This document shows, one piece after another, positions 1-6,847 of a stretch of DNA of 11,549 nt. The position numbers were made by a program, and so were the translations under genes. The first letter of the stretch is position 1, and each line of letters starts with the position of its first letter. Under the pieces are notes generated by a model that was not told where the DNA came from, searched no databases, and saw nothing but the letters and a program-made list of their open reading frames with translations. The DNA lies in assembly GCA_002422285.1 (NCBI GenBank), contig DIUF01000024.1, forward strand, positions 1-11,549, read 5' to 3'. Source of the stretch: Flavobacteriales bacterium UBA6165. GTDB lineage: Bacteria; Bacteroidota; Bacteroidia; Flavobacteriales_D; Crocinitomicaceae.

Positions 1-479
1 GATGTTTGAGTGGATTGCGGTTTATGCGTCATCAACTCCTTCAAAATGTGCATGCCATGGTGGCGACCCTTGTTCGGTTTGATGAATTTTTCAACGCGGT
101 CTGAGAAGAAAATCGCACCTACGCGGTCGTTGGTAGCCAAAGCCGAAAAAATGAGTGTTGCAGCCACCTCAAGCGCCGTCGTTTCTTTGTTGTTTTGTCC
201 CGAACCGAAGTCCATAGATGCAGAAACGTCAATCAGAAGCATCACGACAAGTTCACGTTCTTCTTCGAAAACCTTCACGAAAGGTGCATCAAAGCGGGCG
301 GTTACATTCCAATCAATCGAGCGAACGTCATCGCCAATGCTGTAGTCGCGCACTTCCGAAAACGACATACCTCTTCCTTTAAACGCAGACTGATATTGTC
401 CCGAAAACAATTGTTTCGTGATGCTGCGCGTCGTAATTTCTATACGATGAATTCTCGAGAAGAGGTCTTTTAAGTCCAT
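1..479 (-). CDS. DUF58 / vWA-domain protein, 3' part missing (cut by left window edge)
   Basis: Reading the minus strand from an ATG at 479 gives 159 residues with no stop before the left edge. The protein carries the DUF58 signature around residues 46-62 (YSIGDDVRSIDWNVTAR) and then a von Willebrand A-like start with the metal-site motif DVSAS at residues 84-88. DUF58 proteins are usually about 290-310 residues, so roughly half is present. They are typically encoded directly after a MoxR ATPase, as here: the stop of that gene is 3 bp upstream, so the two are very probably co-transcribed and may be translationally coupled. In Bacteroidota this pair usually opens a Bat (aerotolerance-like) operon with further vWA and TPR membrane proteins, which would lie beyond the left edge. 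The biochemical role of DUF58 is not firmly established; a partner or adaptor for the ATPase is inferred. Family call is confident, function is not. Confidence 0.9.
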   Translation of the reverse strand, partial: MDLKDLFSRIHRIEITTRSITKQLFSGQYQSAFKGRGMSFSEVRDYSIGDDVRSIDWNVTARFDAPFVKVFEEERELVVMLLIDVSASMDFGSGQNNKETTALEVAATLIFSALATNDRVGAIFFSDRVEKFIKPNKGRHHGMHILKELMTHKPQSTQT

Positions 480-482
480 GGC

Positions 483-1490
483 TTATGGAATGTCAACTCG
501 GGTCAAAATTTCTTTGATGATGTCGTTTTCTGTAATGTTATCCGCTTCTGCTTCGTAGGTGAGACCAATTCTGTGGCGCAATACATCAGGCGCAATGGCA
601 CGCACATCTTCTGGAATCACAAAAGCGCGTTTCTGCAAAAATGCGTGTGCTTTGGCAGCCAAGGCCAAGTTGATGCTGGCACGTGGCGAACCACCATAAC
701 TGATATAAGGCGCGAGTTTTTCCAATTTGTTGGCAGCAGGATTTCGCGTGGCAAACACCAAGTCCACGATGTATTGTTCGATTTTTTCATCCAAATAAAC
801 ATGGCGTGTCAAGTTGCGCAAACGCAGCACATCTTCTGGTTTCAAAACTGCATTGGCTTTATCCATTCCTTCGCGGCGCACATTGGAGCGGATGATTAAT
901 TTTTCTTCCTCTTTCTTCGGATAATCCAAGAAAATTTTGAGCATAAATCTGTCCACTTGCGCTTCAGGCAAAGGATAAGTTCCTTCTTGCTCAATGGGGT
1001 TTTGTGTGGCCATAACCAAGAACGGCTCTGGTAATTTGTAGCTTGTGTCTCCTAGCGTAACCTGACGTTCTTGCATGGCTTCCAACAAGGCTGCTTGCAC
1101 TTTTGCCGGCGCACGGTTGATTTCATCTGCCAACACAAAATTGGCGAAAATCGGACCTTTTTTTACGGTAAAATCTTGTGATTTCTGGTTGTAAATCATG
1201 GTTCCTGTGATATCCGCAGGTAGCAAATCAGGCGTGAATTGCACGCGACTAAAACTTCCTGAAATGGCATCACTCAAAGTGCGAATGGCTAAAGTTTTCG
1301 CCAAACCAGGCACCCCTTCGAGCAAAATATGGCCATCGGCAAGGAGCGCAATCAACAAGCGATCAACCATATATTGTTGACCCACAATTACTTTTCCGAT
1401 TTCATTCTTGAGCAGTTGCAAATAGGCTGATTCATTTTGAATCTTTTCGAGCAACTCGCGTAAATCTTCGCTTTGGTTCACTGTTTCCAA
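483..1490 (-). CDS. MoxR-family AAA+ ATPase
   Basis: The 335-residue cytoplasmic ATPase belongs to the MoxR/RavA class of AAA+ chaperone-like proteins, which are thought to help mature or activate vWA-domain partners. Visible motifs in order are Walker A GVPGLAKT (59-66), Walker B VLADEIN (119-125), sensor 1 ATQNP (161-165), an arginine-finger region EAQVDRF (177-182 with Arg181), and sensor 2 GGSPRAS (266-272). The length is normal for the family. The first codon is TTG at 1490-1488; no ATG or GTG lies upstream in frame before the stop at about 1527, and the first internal ATG (residue 41) would remove the conserved N-terminal helix and start inside the GQ motif. A purine-rich AAAGGAAAAAA precedes the TTG and may act as ribosome binding site. 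The next gene is the DUF58 protein, 3 bp downstream. Substrates are unknown. Confidence 0.95.
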   Translation of the reverse strand: METVNQSEDLRELLEKIQNESAYLQLLKNEIGKVIVGQQYMVDRLLIALLADGHILLEGVPGLAKTLAIRTLSDAISGSFSRVQFTPDLLPADITGTMIYNQKSQDFTVKKGPIFANFVLADEINRAPAKVQAALLEAMQERQVTLGDTSYKLPEPFLVMATQNPIEQEGTYPLPEAQVDRFMLKIFLDYPKKEEEKLIIRSNVRREGMDKANAVLKPEDVLRLRNLTRHVYLDEKIEQYIVDLVFATRNPAANKLEKLAPYISYGGSPRASINLALAAKAHAFLQKRAFVIPEDVRAIAPDVLRHRIGLTYEAEADNITENDIIKEILTRVDIP

Positions 1491-1584
1491 TTTTTTCCTT
1501 TTATTTGTTACGCAAAATTCGTTTTTTCAACCAAGGTTAAGGTCTTTGTGTCGTTAAATATTGTTAATCACAAATTGAGTGCGA

Positions 1585-1950
1585 ATGTCTGAAAAATTAT
1601 GCTTGGAATGTCAGTCACCCTTAATGGGACGAAAAGATAAACGTTTTTGCAACGATTATTGCAGAAATGCCTTTCACAATAAGCAAAACGAAGAAGACAA
1701 CAGCTACGTGCGCAGGGTGAATGCCATACTGCGAAAGAACCGTCGCATCCTCGCTAAAATGAACACTTCTGGCAAGGCAAAAGTGCGCGCCATTCAACTG
1801 GCAGAAGAAGGATTTAATTTCCATTTTTACACCAATACTTACCAAACAAAATCTGGTAACTTGTACTATTTCTGCTACGATCAAGGCTATTTGAAACACG
1901 AAGAAGATTGGATAACGCTTGTGATTAAGCAGGATTATGTGAAGGTTTAG
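1585..1950 (+). CDS. Small zinc-ribbon protein of unknown function
   Basis: The 121-residue protein starts with a putative zinc-binding knuckle pair, CLEC at residues 6-9 and CNDYC at 22-26, giving the pattern C-x2-C-x12-C-x3-C. It is followed by a basic helical stretch (about 42-70, rich in Arg and Lys) and a C-terminal part with aromatic residues (about 78-118). The Cys pattern and basic helix suggest nucleic-acid or protein binding, but that is inference. I recall similar short proteins in Flavobacteriia without assigned function. An ATG at 1585 was chosen; a GTG two codons upstream (1579) is possible. The gene is divergent from the MoxR gene, sharing a gap of about 95 bp, and converges on the YhhN-type gene. 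There is no signal peptide, so a cytoplasmic location is expected. Confidence 0.75.
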   Translation: MSEKLCLECQSPLMGRKDKRFCNDYCRNAFHNKQNEEDNSYVRRVNAILRKNRRILAKMNTSGKAKVRAIQLAEEGFNFHFYTNTYQTKSGNLYYFCYDQGYLKHEEDWITLVIKQDYVKV

Positions 1951-1962
1951 ATGTTTTGGCCT

Positions 1963-1990
1963 CTAGCTGCTAGCTTCTGGCGACTGGCTA
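1963..1990. repeat. Four degenerate tandem heptamers
   Basis: Reading left to right the bases are ctagctg, ctagctt, ctggcga and ctggcta, that is four adjacent 7-mers fitting CTRGCNN. The run lies 12 bp after the stop of the zinc-ribbon gene, in the 141-bp gap between convergent genes. The first 11 bases (1963-1973) are also a short palindrome. Short heptamer runs are known as strain-variable intergenic repeats in some bacteria; whether this one is dispersed in the genome cannot be seen here. The rest of the gap (1991-2091) is AT-rich and shows nothing recognisable. Confidence 0.45.
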
Positions 1991-2091
1991 TTTGTTCATG
2001 ATAAACAGATTAGAAGTAGCTTTTTTCATCGAACTCACCGATATGAATTTCTTTTACTTTTTCTATTTCAATTTTTTAAATTACATTGAAC

Positions 2092-2781
2092 TTAACTAGC
2101 AGCCTCAACAGCCCCCAAAACAATTCCCAATTGAGCCAAAACATAAGTGCTCATCACCAAAAAGTTTGGATAGGGGAGAGCGATTTCGGTGAATTTCGAT
2201 GTGGCCAAAATGGCGTCGCTTGTTATGAAGAATAGCGCTCCAAAGAAAATGAAAATGAAACTTCTCGCTGAAACCTGACCTTTGCGCAAAGCCGCTGAAA
2301 TACCCATGAAACAAATTACGGCGCCATAAATAAACACTGCGGGCGAAAGTACTTTCGCATCTTCCAATTTTAAAACGTGGTTCTGAATGAAAATCATGAA
2401 CACGGCATAGAACAAAGTAAAACCAAGTATCACAGACAAGAAATAGCGCTTGGATTGAGAGCTGTTGCGCTGAAATAAAAATGCAATCGAATAAAGAATT
2501 TGCGCTGTTAGAAAACTCAACAAGCCAGGAATGAATAAATCAACTTCACGAATCATTAGAAGCACATCGCCGAGTAGCGAAAAAATTAAGCCTAGAATTA
2601 TCAAGCGACCAAATCGGGTTTGTAGGGGTTTAATTCTAGTAAAAATAAGCGCCAACAAAATAGGCATAAGCAGCGGTTTGGTGCCGTAGAGCAAGGGTAG
2701 ATTCTGGGTGTTTTCCGCGTAAATTTCGATAGATAAACAGAGGAATAAAAGGCTTATAAAAAAGAGGCTCGATGCTTTCAA
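2092..2781 (-). CDS. YhhN/TMEM86-family integral membrane protein (lysoplasmalogenase-like)
   Basis: A 229-residue, highly hydrophobic protein with about seven or eight membrane segments. Motifs match the YhhN family: KPLLMP (35-40), FSLLGDVLLM (67-76) with the conserved Gly-Asp, GALFFITSDAILA (181-193) with a second conserved Asp, and YVLAQLGI (213-220). The animal relatives TMEM86A/B hydrolyse the vinyl-ether bond of lysoplasmalogens; the two intramembrane Asp motifs are the shared catalytic candidates. Activity of bacterial members is mostly inferred, so the substrate here is uncertain. The first codon is TTG (2781-2779); upstream in-frame codons up to the stop near 2821 contain no ATG, GTG or TTG, and the first internal Met (residue 39) would delete the first segment and the KPLL motif. 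The gene stands alone, convergent with the zinc-ribbon gene and divergent from the M48 protease gene. Confidence 0.88.
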   Translation of the reverse strand: MKASSLFFISLLFLCLSIEIYAENTQNLPLLYGTKPLLMPILLALIFTRIKPLQTRFGRLIILGLIFSLLGDVLLMIREVDLFIPGLLSFLTAQILYSIAFLFQRNSSQSKRYFLSVILGFTLFYAVFMIFIQNHVLKLEDAKVLSPAVFIYGAVICFMGISAALRKGQVSARSFIFIFFGALFFITSDAILATSKFTEIALPYPNFLVMSTYVLAQLGIVLGAVEAAS

Positions 2782-2803
2782 ATTTTTTAACTTTTGATTT
2801 TCA

Positions 2804-2811
2804 CAAAGATT
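2804..2811 (-). promoter_or_regulatory. Possible -7 box for the YhhN-type gene
   Basis: On the minus strand the bases read AATCTTTG, matching the Bacteroidota -7 consensus TAnnTTTG at all but the first position. It lies 22 bp upstream of the TTG start. No TTTG is seen at the expected -33 distance, so this is a weak call. Confidence 0.25.
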
Positions 2812-2909
2812 GACATAAATTTAAAAACCGCGTTATTTTTTCAAGTTACCCCATTCTAGCTCACATTTCTAATTATTTTAGGGCCGAAAAATTTATAGCA
2901 CGCCTCTTT

Positions 2910-5048
2910 ATGCATAAACTTACAAAAGGAATAAATTTCAGTAGATTTCGAATAACAACGGTCACAGTTTTATTAATTGCGGCTCATTTAACGCAAGTTT
3001 CTATCGCTCAAAGTAAAGACGTTTTTGATGAAGAGCGTGGAAGTTTAGCAGAGTTTTTCAGACCCATTGAACAATCTGCGCTAGAGCAATACAAAAAGAA
3101 GTATTCACAATTGCACCGTAAAGAAGGCCTTGAAATTAAGGAGTTATTGATTCAGGGTAGTGCATTTACTAGAGGCCTTCACAAAACAGGAATTATAAAT
3201 TTCAACTCCAAGGCAACCAAATATCTCAATGATATAAAGTCAAATTTATTAAGTAACTACCCAAAAGCGAGTCAACAGATTAGGGTTTATGTTACATATA
3301 ATCCTGCCCTGAACGCTATGGCTACAATCAACGAGAAAATTTATGTGAATGTTGGCTTGTTGGCAAGAGTTAAGAACGAGGCACAACTGGCCTTTATCAT
3401 GGCGCATGAGTTGATGCACATCATCAATATGCACTCTGTTGAGCAATATAAAGCGATTAAAAAGGAGGTGAAAAATGTGCAACAATCCAATGTGTCTCGG
3501 AAAGCGGATCAAATTGAATTGTTCAAACACACAATGAGTATACAACATGAGCTTGAGGCTGATGCAGATGGATTTCATTTGTTTCTGAGCGCAGGGTATA
3601 ATCCGAAAGAAGCGTATGAAGCTCTTCGTATTTTGGAATCTGCAGATGAGGAATTGATTCAAAAACAAGTGTCTCACGAAATTTTAAGGATTCGTGAAGG
3701 CGTTTATGATTCTTTGCTTTTGAGTATAAAGAACAATGATTTGAAAGACGTTGAGTCAAAAAAACCAACAATTATTGGCGTCAAAGATTCTGACAGCGAG
3801 GAAGTAGAAGAACTGTCAACACATCCAGAGGTGAAGCAGCGACTAGAAAAGATTAACGAGTTAATAAAAGAGTTTGGAAAAAATCCACCAACAGCCACAT
3901 ATAAGATTAGTCAAGCGCTTTTTGAAGAAATCAAATTGGCCAGTTTGAAAATCGTCAACAGTTCCTACAACCAAAGCAGTGATTTTGGAGGGGCATTTTT
4001 AATTTATTCTAATTTGTTATTAGAGGGCCAAAAGACTGAAGACGTATTACATCATTATTGTTATGCTATTTTTGGCATTATTCACGATCGCAAATTCAAA
4101 TTCAATTATAATTTCAATGCGTCCATGAGTCACGAAGATTCCGTTTTCGTTACTTTCTATAGGAAAAATGATTTGAATTCGCTCTCATTATGGGGTTTAA
4201 ACGCGCTTTATTCTGTTCGTACTGAACAAAACAGAGCCACTATAGACAAGTTTGCCACCAAGATCAGTCAACTTATCAAGGGAGATGAACGAATAAAACC
4301 TGAAGATTTCAAAGATTTTCGTCAATTTGATGAAGCCACAAGCTATGCATATTCAGGGCTTAAATTTGCTGAGATTGATTTTAAATTCAGTTTCTACAAT
4401 GCGCTACCAAGAAGTCTAAAACGAGAATTTAACAATCGAAAAATTCATACTGCAAAAAAAGATGGTAAGATTGCGTTTCTTGACATGAATAACATTTCAG
4501 TTGATATCGGTTTAACTTCTGCGGGATTCAATTTTAAACGCAGCGATAAGCTGGACTTGGTTTCTCAAAATGCCTTATTAGATTTGGTATCCAACTACAA
4601 AAAAGATCTGGTTTTGCTGATACCAAATTCTGTAAATTACAATAGCGAACAGTATGATAATTTTCAATTGCTATCCAAATGGCTTTCAGAAAGAATTTAC
4701 TTTGATGCCGCCCCTTATGAGTCGCTCTACTCAAAAGAAATTGAAGCTTTAAGAAGGGATTATGATATTCGTTATTTAATGGTCAACTTGACACTCGATG
4801 TTCGAAATCGTGGTGGCTTAAATTTGGGACGCTTGGCCGGTATTTATCTCTCGCCACTTTATATTACTCATGCTATTGTGAATAAACAGAATAGTAAAAC
4901 GCGGGAGTATATTCTAACGATAATGATTGACATTGAAACTGGTGATTTGGTTATGTGGGATAAACGAACAACGGAGGAGCCTATGAACAAGGCCTTCATT
5001 TATAACATATACGATGATGTTTTGAAGGGCTTTATGAAAAAATCTTGA
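2910..5048 (+). CDS. Secreted M48-family zinc metalloprotease with long unassigned C-terminal region
   Basis: A 712-residue protein. Residues 1-34 form a signal peptide (basic start, hydrophobic core TVTVLLIAA, likely cleavage near SIAQ-SKD), so it acts in the periplasm or on the envelope. The catalytic M48 domain covers about 115-245: HELMH at 166-170 supplies two zinc-ligand His and the catalytic Glu167, and the downstream HELEADADG (213-221) supplies the third ligand, most likely Glu214. The stretch NEKIYVNVGLL (141-151) before the active site is also typical. Residues from about 300 to 712 match nothing I recognise; known M48 proteases with C-terminal additions usually carry TPR repeats, which I do not see clearly. 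The stop is 27 bp before a two-barrel gene pair on the same strand, so the three are probably one operon. By analogy with BepA-type M48 proteases, a role in outer-membrane protein quality control is plausible but unproven. Confidence 0.88.
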   Translation: MHKLTKGINFSRFRITTVTVLLIAAHLTQVSIAQSKDVFDEERGSLAEFFRPIEQSALEQYKKKYSQLHRKEGLEIKELLIQGSAFTRGLHKTGIINFNSKATKYLNDIKSNLLSNYPKASQQIRVYVTYNPALNAMATINEKIYVNVGLLARVKNEAQLAFIMAHELMHIINMHSVEQYKAIKKEVKNVQQSNVSRKADQIELFKHTMSIQHELEADADGFHLFLSAGYNPKEAYEALRILESADEELIQKQVSHEILRIREGVYDSLLLSIKNNDLKDVESKKPTIIGVKDSDSEEVEELSTHPEVKQRLEKINELIKEFGKNPPTATYKISQALFEEIKLASLKIVNSSYNQSSDFGGAFLIYSNLLLEGQKTEDVLHHYCYAIFGIIHDRKFKFNYNFNASMSHEDSVFVTFYRKNDLNSLSLWGLNALYSVRTEQNRATIDKFATKISQLIKGDERIKPEDFKDFRQFDEATSYAYSGLKFAEIDFKFSFYNALPRSLKREFNNRKIHTAKKDGKIAFLDMNNISVDIGLTSAGFNFKRSDKLDLVSQNALLDLVSNYKKDLVLLIPNSVNYNSEQYDNFQLLSKWLSERIYFDAAPYESLYSKEIEALRRDYDIRYLMVNLTLDVRNRGGLNLGRLAGIYLSPLYITHAIVNKQNSKTREYILTIMIDIETGDLVMWDKRTTEEPMNKAFIYNIYDDVLKGFMKKS

Positions 5049-5075
5049 CCTATTTTTTGAATTGACACTTGAATA

Positions 5076-5744
5076 ATGATGAAAAGAAACGCTGTGTTTT
5101 TATTACTGTTTATCTCTTTATGCCCTATTGTATTTTCGCAAGGATATAAAGACAAGAGGTTATCTGCTTCTTATGAACTTGGTTATTCCATGCTCGGTAG
5201 AATTCTAACTTGGGATAGACTTATCTTATCACGCCACACGCTTGATGCTTCTTACACGCTCTCAAAAAGATTTTCAGTGGGCGCTAGGTTTAATTATGCA
5301 AAAAAAACATTGCCTGCCGACATCGTAGCAGGAACTTTGGGACAACGAGACTTTTTCAACACTTTTGGTCAAGTTAACGGCACTTTCAAGAACGCAATGA
5401 TTGAAGATATAACTTTTGGAATATCTATAAGATACTTTGCAAAATCAAATGGTTGTTATGCGCCAATTGGGAAATACTTTGCCATTGGATATGAGCAGGG
5501 GAGACAAAACGGAACAACTTTAATCTTTCAAGGAACTTCATCGAGTTCAGATGATGTGTACTCTTATGGCCGGGAGAATAGGACAACTTTGAGGTTGATG
5601 TCTATTACTTATGGCAGGAATATCCTCGTATATGACAAGGTTCTTTTGGGTTATGGGATGACAATGAGTCTTAATCAGTTCAGAGAGCTTCAGTTCAGAA
5701 GATTTATTGCTCGTCCTTTTGTGAATGTTGGTTTTGTTTTCTAA
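5076..5744 (+). CDS. Secreted beta-barrel-like protein 1
   Basis: A 222-residue protein with a signal peptide (MMKRN start, hydrophobic core VFLLLFISLCPIVF, likely cut after FSQ near residue 22). The remainder is rich in alternating aromatic and small residues, for example SASYELGYSM and FSVGARFNYA, and ends in FVNVGFVF with a terminal Phe, as usual for outer-membrane beta-barrels. I do not recognise a specific family. Two adjacent ATG codons (5076 and 5079) can serve as start; the choice makes no functional difference. The gene begins 27 bp after the M48 protease stop and ends 10 bp before the next barrel gene, which points to a shared transcript. It could be a structural outer-membrane protein or a substrate of the neighbouring protease; both are inference. 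Confidence 0.75.
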   Translation: MMKRNAVFLLLFISLCPIVFSQGYKDKRLSASYELGYSMLGRILTWDRLILSRHTLDASYTLSKRFSVGARFNYAKKTLPADIVAGTLGQRDFFNTFGQVNGTFKNAMIEDITFGISIRYFAKSNGCYAPIGKYFAIGYEQGRQNGTTLIFQGTSSSSDDVYSYGRENRTTLRLMSITYGRNILVYDKVLLGYGMTMSLNQFRELQFRRFIARPFVNVGFVF

Positions 5745-5754
5745 TAATTTTTTC

Positions 5755-6480
5755 ATGATTAAATACACGCTAAAATCCGTAATCTTGACAGCGCTAATGG
5801 CTCTGGTTTTGTGCTCCAATAGCTATGCTCAAGATGAAGCCATGTTGAACCAGAAATTTAAAAATTGGGAACGCATAGAGCCCACGAAATCATCAGCTTT
5901 CTCCAGAATTGTTTCCATTGATTTGCAAGCTTCAATCATGTTGATGGAAATGTTTTTTAGTTCTAGAAGAGATGTTACTTACATAAGTGAAATAGATGGT
6001 TCAGATGTAAACATCAGCGAACAATCCAGCTCCATAGGGCTTTTTGGTTTTGCTGTTGCTCCCCGCTTTAATCTTTATCAGGATGGAAAAAAAGCCTTTG
6101 GCATTAGAACAGCAGCAAGCCTTTCTTTGTCTGTTGTTGAATACAGTCTTATTAACAATGACGCAACCGTGGGTCATTTTACTTACGGGGCTTCTGCGTT
6201 TTGTGCTTTTGGATTGGGCGGTGCTTACAACAACGTAAACAATCGTGGGGTTTTGATTGGCTTGGGCGTGTTAAATTTACGAGCGCCTATTAAAGATATT
6301 CAAGGCAACTTTGAATTAGCAAAGGATAGCCCAAGGCCTGGGATGTGGACATTGCCCTATATTCATTTTGATATTTACCGACGAGGAAAATCCTTTAAAA
6401 GATCATCTAACATTAATTTTAATTTAGGATATTGGTCGAGTTCTTTTTATTACAGAATTGCATTAGGAATGGCTTTTTAA
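5755..6480 (+). CDS. Secreted beta-barrel-like protein 2
   Basis: A 241-residue protein starting at ATG 5755. An in-frame ATG at 5725 exists, but it lies inside the previous gene and would put ten extra residues before a clean signal peptide (MIKYTLKSV, hydrophobic core ILTALMALVLC, cut near SYAQ). The mature part shows amphipathic strand-like stretches, such as SSIGLFGFAVAPRFNL and ASAFCAFGLGGAYNNV, and ends YYRIALGMAF with a terminal Phe, fitting an outer-membrane beta-barrel. No family is recognised. It follows the first barrel gene by 10 bp. Both barrel proteins are of similar size and layout, but I see no clear sequence similarity between them by eye. Confidence 0.75.
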   Translation: MIKYTLKSVILTALMALVLCSNSYAQDEAMLNQKFKNWERIEPTKSSAFSRIVSIDLQASIMLMEMFFSSRRDVTYISEIDGSDVNISEQSSSIGLFGFAVAPRFNLYQDGKKAFGIRTAASLSLSVVEYSLINNDATVGHFTYGASAFCAFGLGGAYNNVNNRGVLIGLGVLNLRAPIKDIQGNFELAKDSPRPGMWTLPYIHFDIYRRGKSFKRSSNINFNLGYWSSSFYYRIALGMAF

Positions 6481-6495
6481 CCAATATTCAATTAA

Positions 6496-6522
6496 AACTC
6501 ATCATATTCTTTATGATGAATT
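6496..6522 (+). terminator. Weak hairpin after the barrel operon
   Basis: TCATCAT (6499-6505) and ATGATGA (6513-6519) form a 7-bp stem with a 7-base loop, extended by two outer A-T pairs across one mismatch. It sits 16 bp after the stop of the last barrel gene. The stem is AT-rich and no T-run follows, so a terminator role is only suggested by position. Confidence 0.3.
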
Positions 6523-6638
6523 AAACAATCCATACACTCAAACTTCTTTCTGCTCACCTACTGGTGCCGATGTTCTTACCATTATGAAAAGTATTCGATT
6601 TTCCTCTGGATTTATGAAAACCGCTTCTTTTTGACCTT

Positions 6639-6655
6639 ATCTATTGCCAATAGAT
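6639..6655. repeat. Perfect 17-bp palindrome
   Basis: ATCTATTG and CAATAGAT flank a single central C, an exact 8+1+8 inverted repeat. A one-base centre is too tight for an RNA hairpin loop without opening the innermost pairs, so a binding site for a dimeric protein is the more natural reading. No gene starts nearby to be regulated, so the function is open. Confidence 0.4.
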
Positions 6656-6756
6656 TGACAGAAATGAAATAGCAAAACACAGCAATTTTTCAGAAAATAT
6701 TGGGCAAAAATAAAAAGCAGCTACCTCGTTTGATAACCGCTTTTCACGTTACTATT

Positions 6757-6791
6757 TAACCTGATTTCAATTATTAATCGAACTCAGGTTA
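6757..6791. terminator. Long imperfect hairpin between convergent genes
   Basis: TAACCTGA (6757-6764) pairs with TCAGGTTA (6784-6791). Inside it, TTC pairs with GAA and ATT with AAT around a 3-base loop. In all 14 of 16 positions pair, with mismatches at 6765/6783 and 6769/6779. It lies 57 bp beyond the stop of the minus-strand barrel gene and between convergent units, so a bidirectional terminator or mRNA 3'-end stabiliser is likely. No T-run follows on either strand, which is atypical for an intrinsic terminator. Confidence 0.45.
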
Positions 6792-6847
6792 TAAACCCAA
6801 GAAGTATTGCTTATGACTTTTCTTGAATTGCTTTTAAATCGATTTTC

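Larger units (their letters stand above)
6481..6847. other. Gene-free convergent intergenic region (367 bp)
   Basis: The gap lies between the plus-strand barrel gene and the minus-strand sigma operon. I find no credible small gene; the longest ATG-started frame noticed (from about 6584) is 16 codons. It holds a weak hairpin near its left end, a 17-bp perfect palindrome, and a long imperfect hairpin near its right end, listed separately. Confidence 0.7.

Noticed and set aside
1963..1990. Heptamer run as a CRISPR array or a terminator
   Set aside because: There are no spacers, the units are only 7 bp, and the internal palindrome has a one-base loop and no T-run.
2874..2881. TATTTTAG as -7 box of the M48 operon
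   Set aside because: It mismatches the consensus in the conserved TTTG part and has no -33 partner, so it is too weak to list as a feature.
3249..3677. Minus-strand open frames within the M48 gene
   Set aside because: They lie fully opposite a well-supported coding region and show no domain of their own.
5725..5757. Earlier ATG start for the second barrel protein
   Set aside because: It lies inside the preceding gene and would place ten residues before a clean signal peptide; ATG 5755 fits better.
6584..6634. Sixteen-codon frame (ATG to TGA) in the convergent gap
   Set aside because: It is very short, with no start context, signal or hydrophobic pattern that supports a real peptide.
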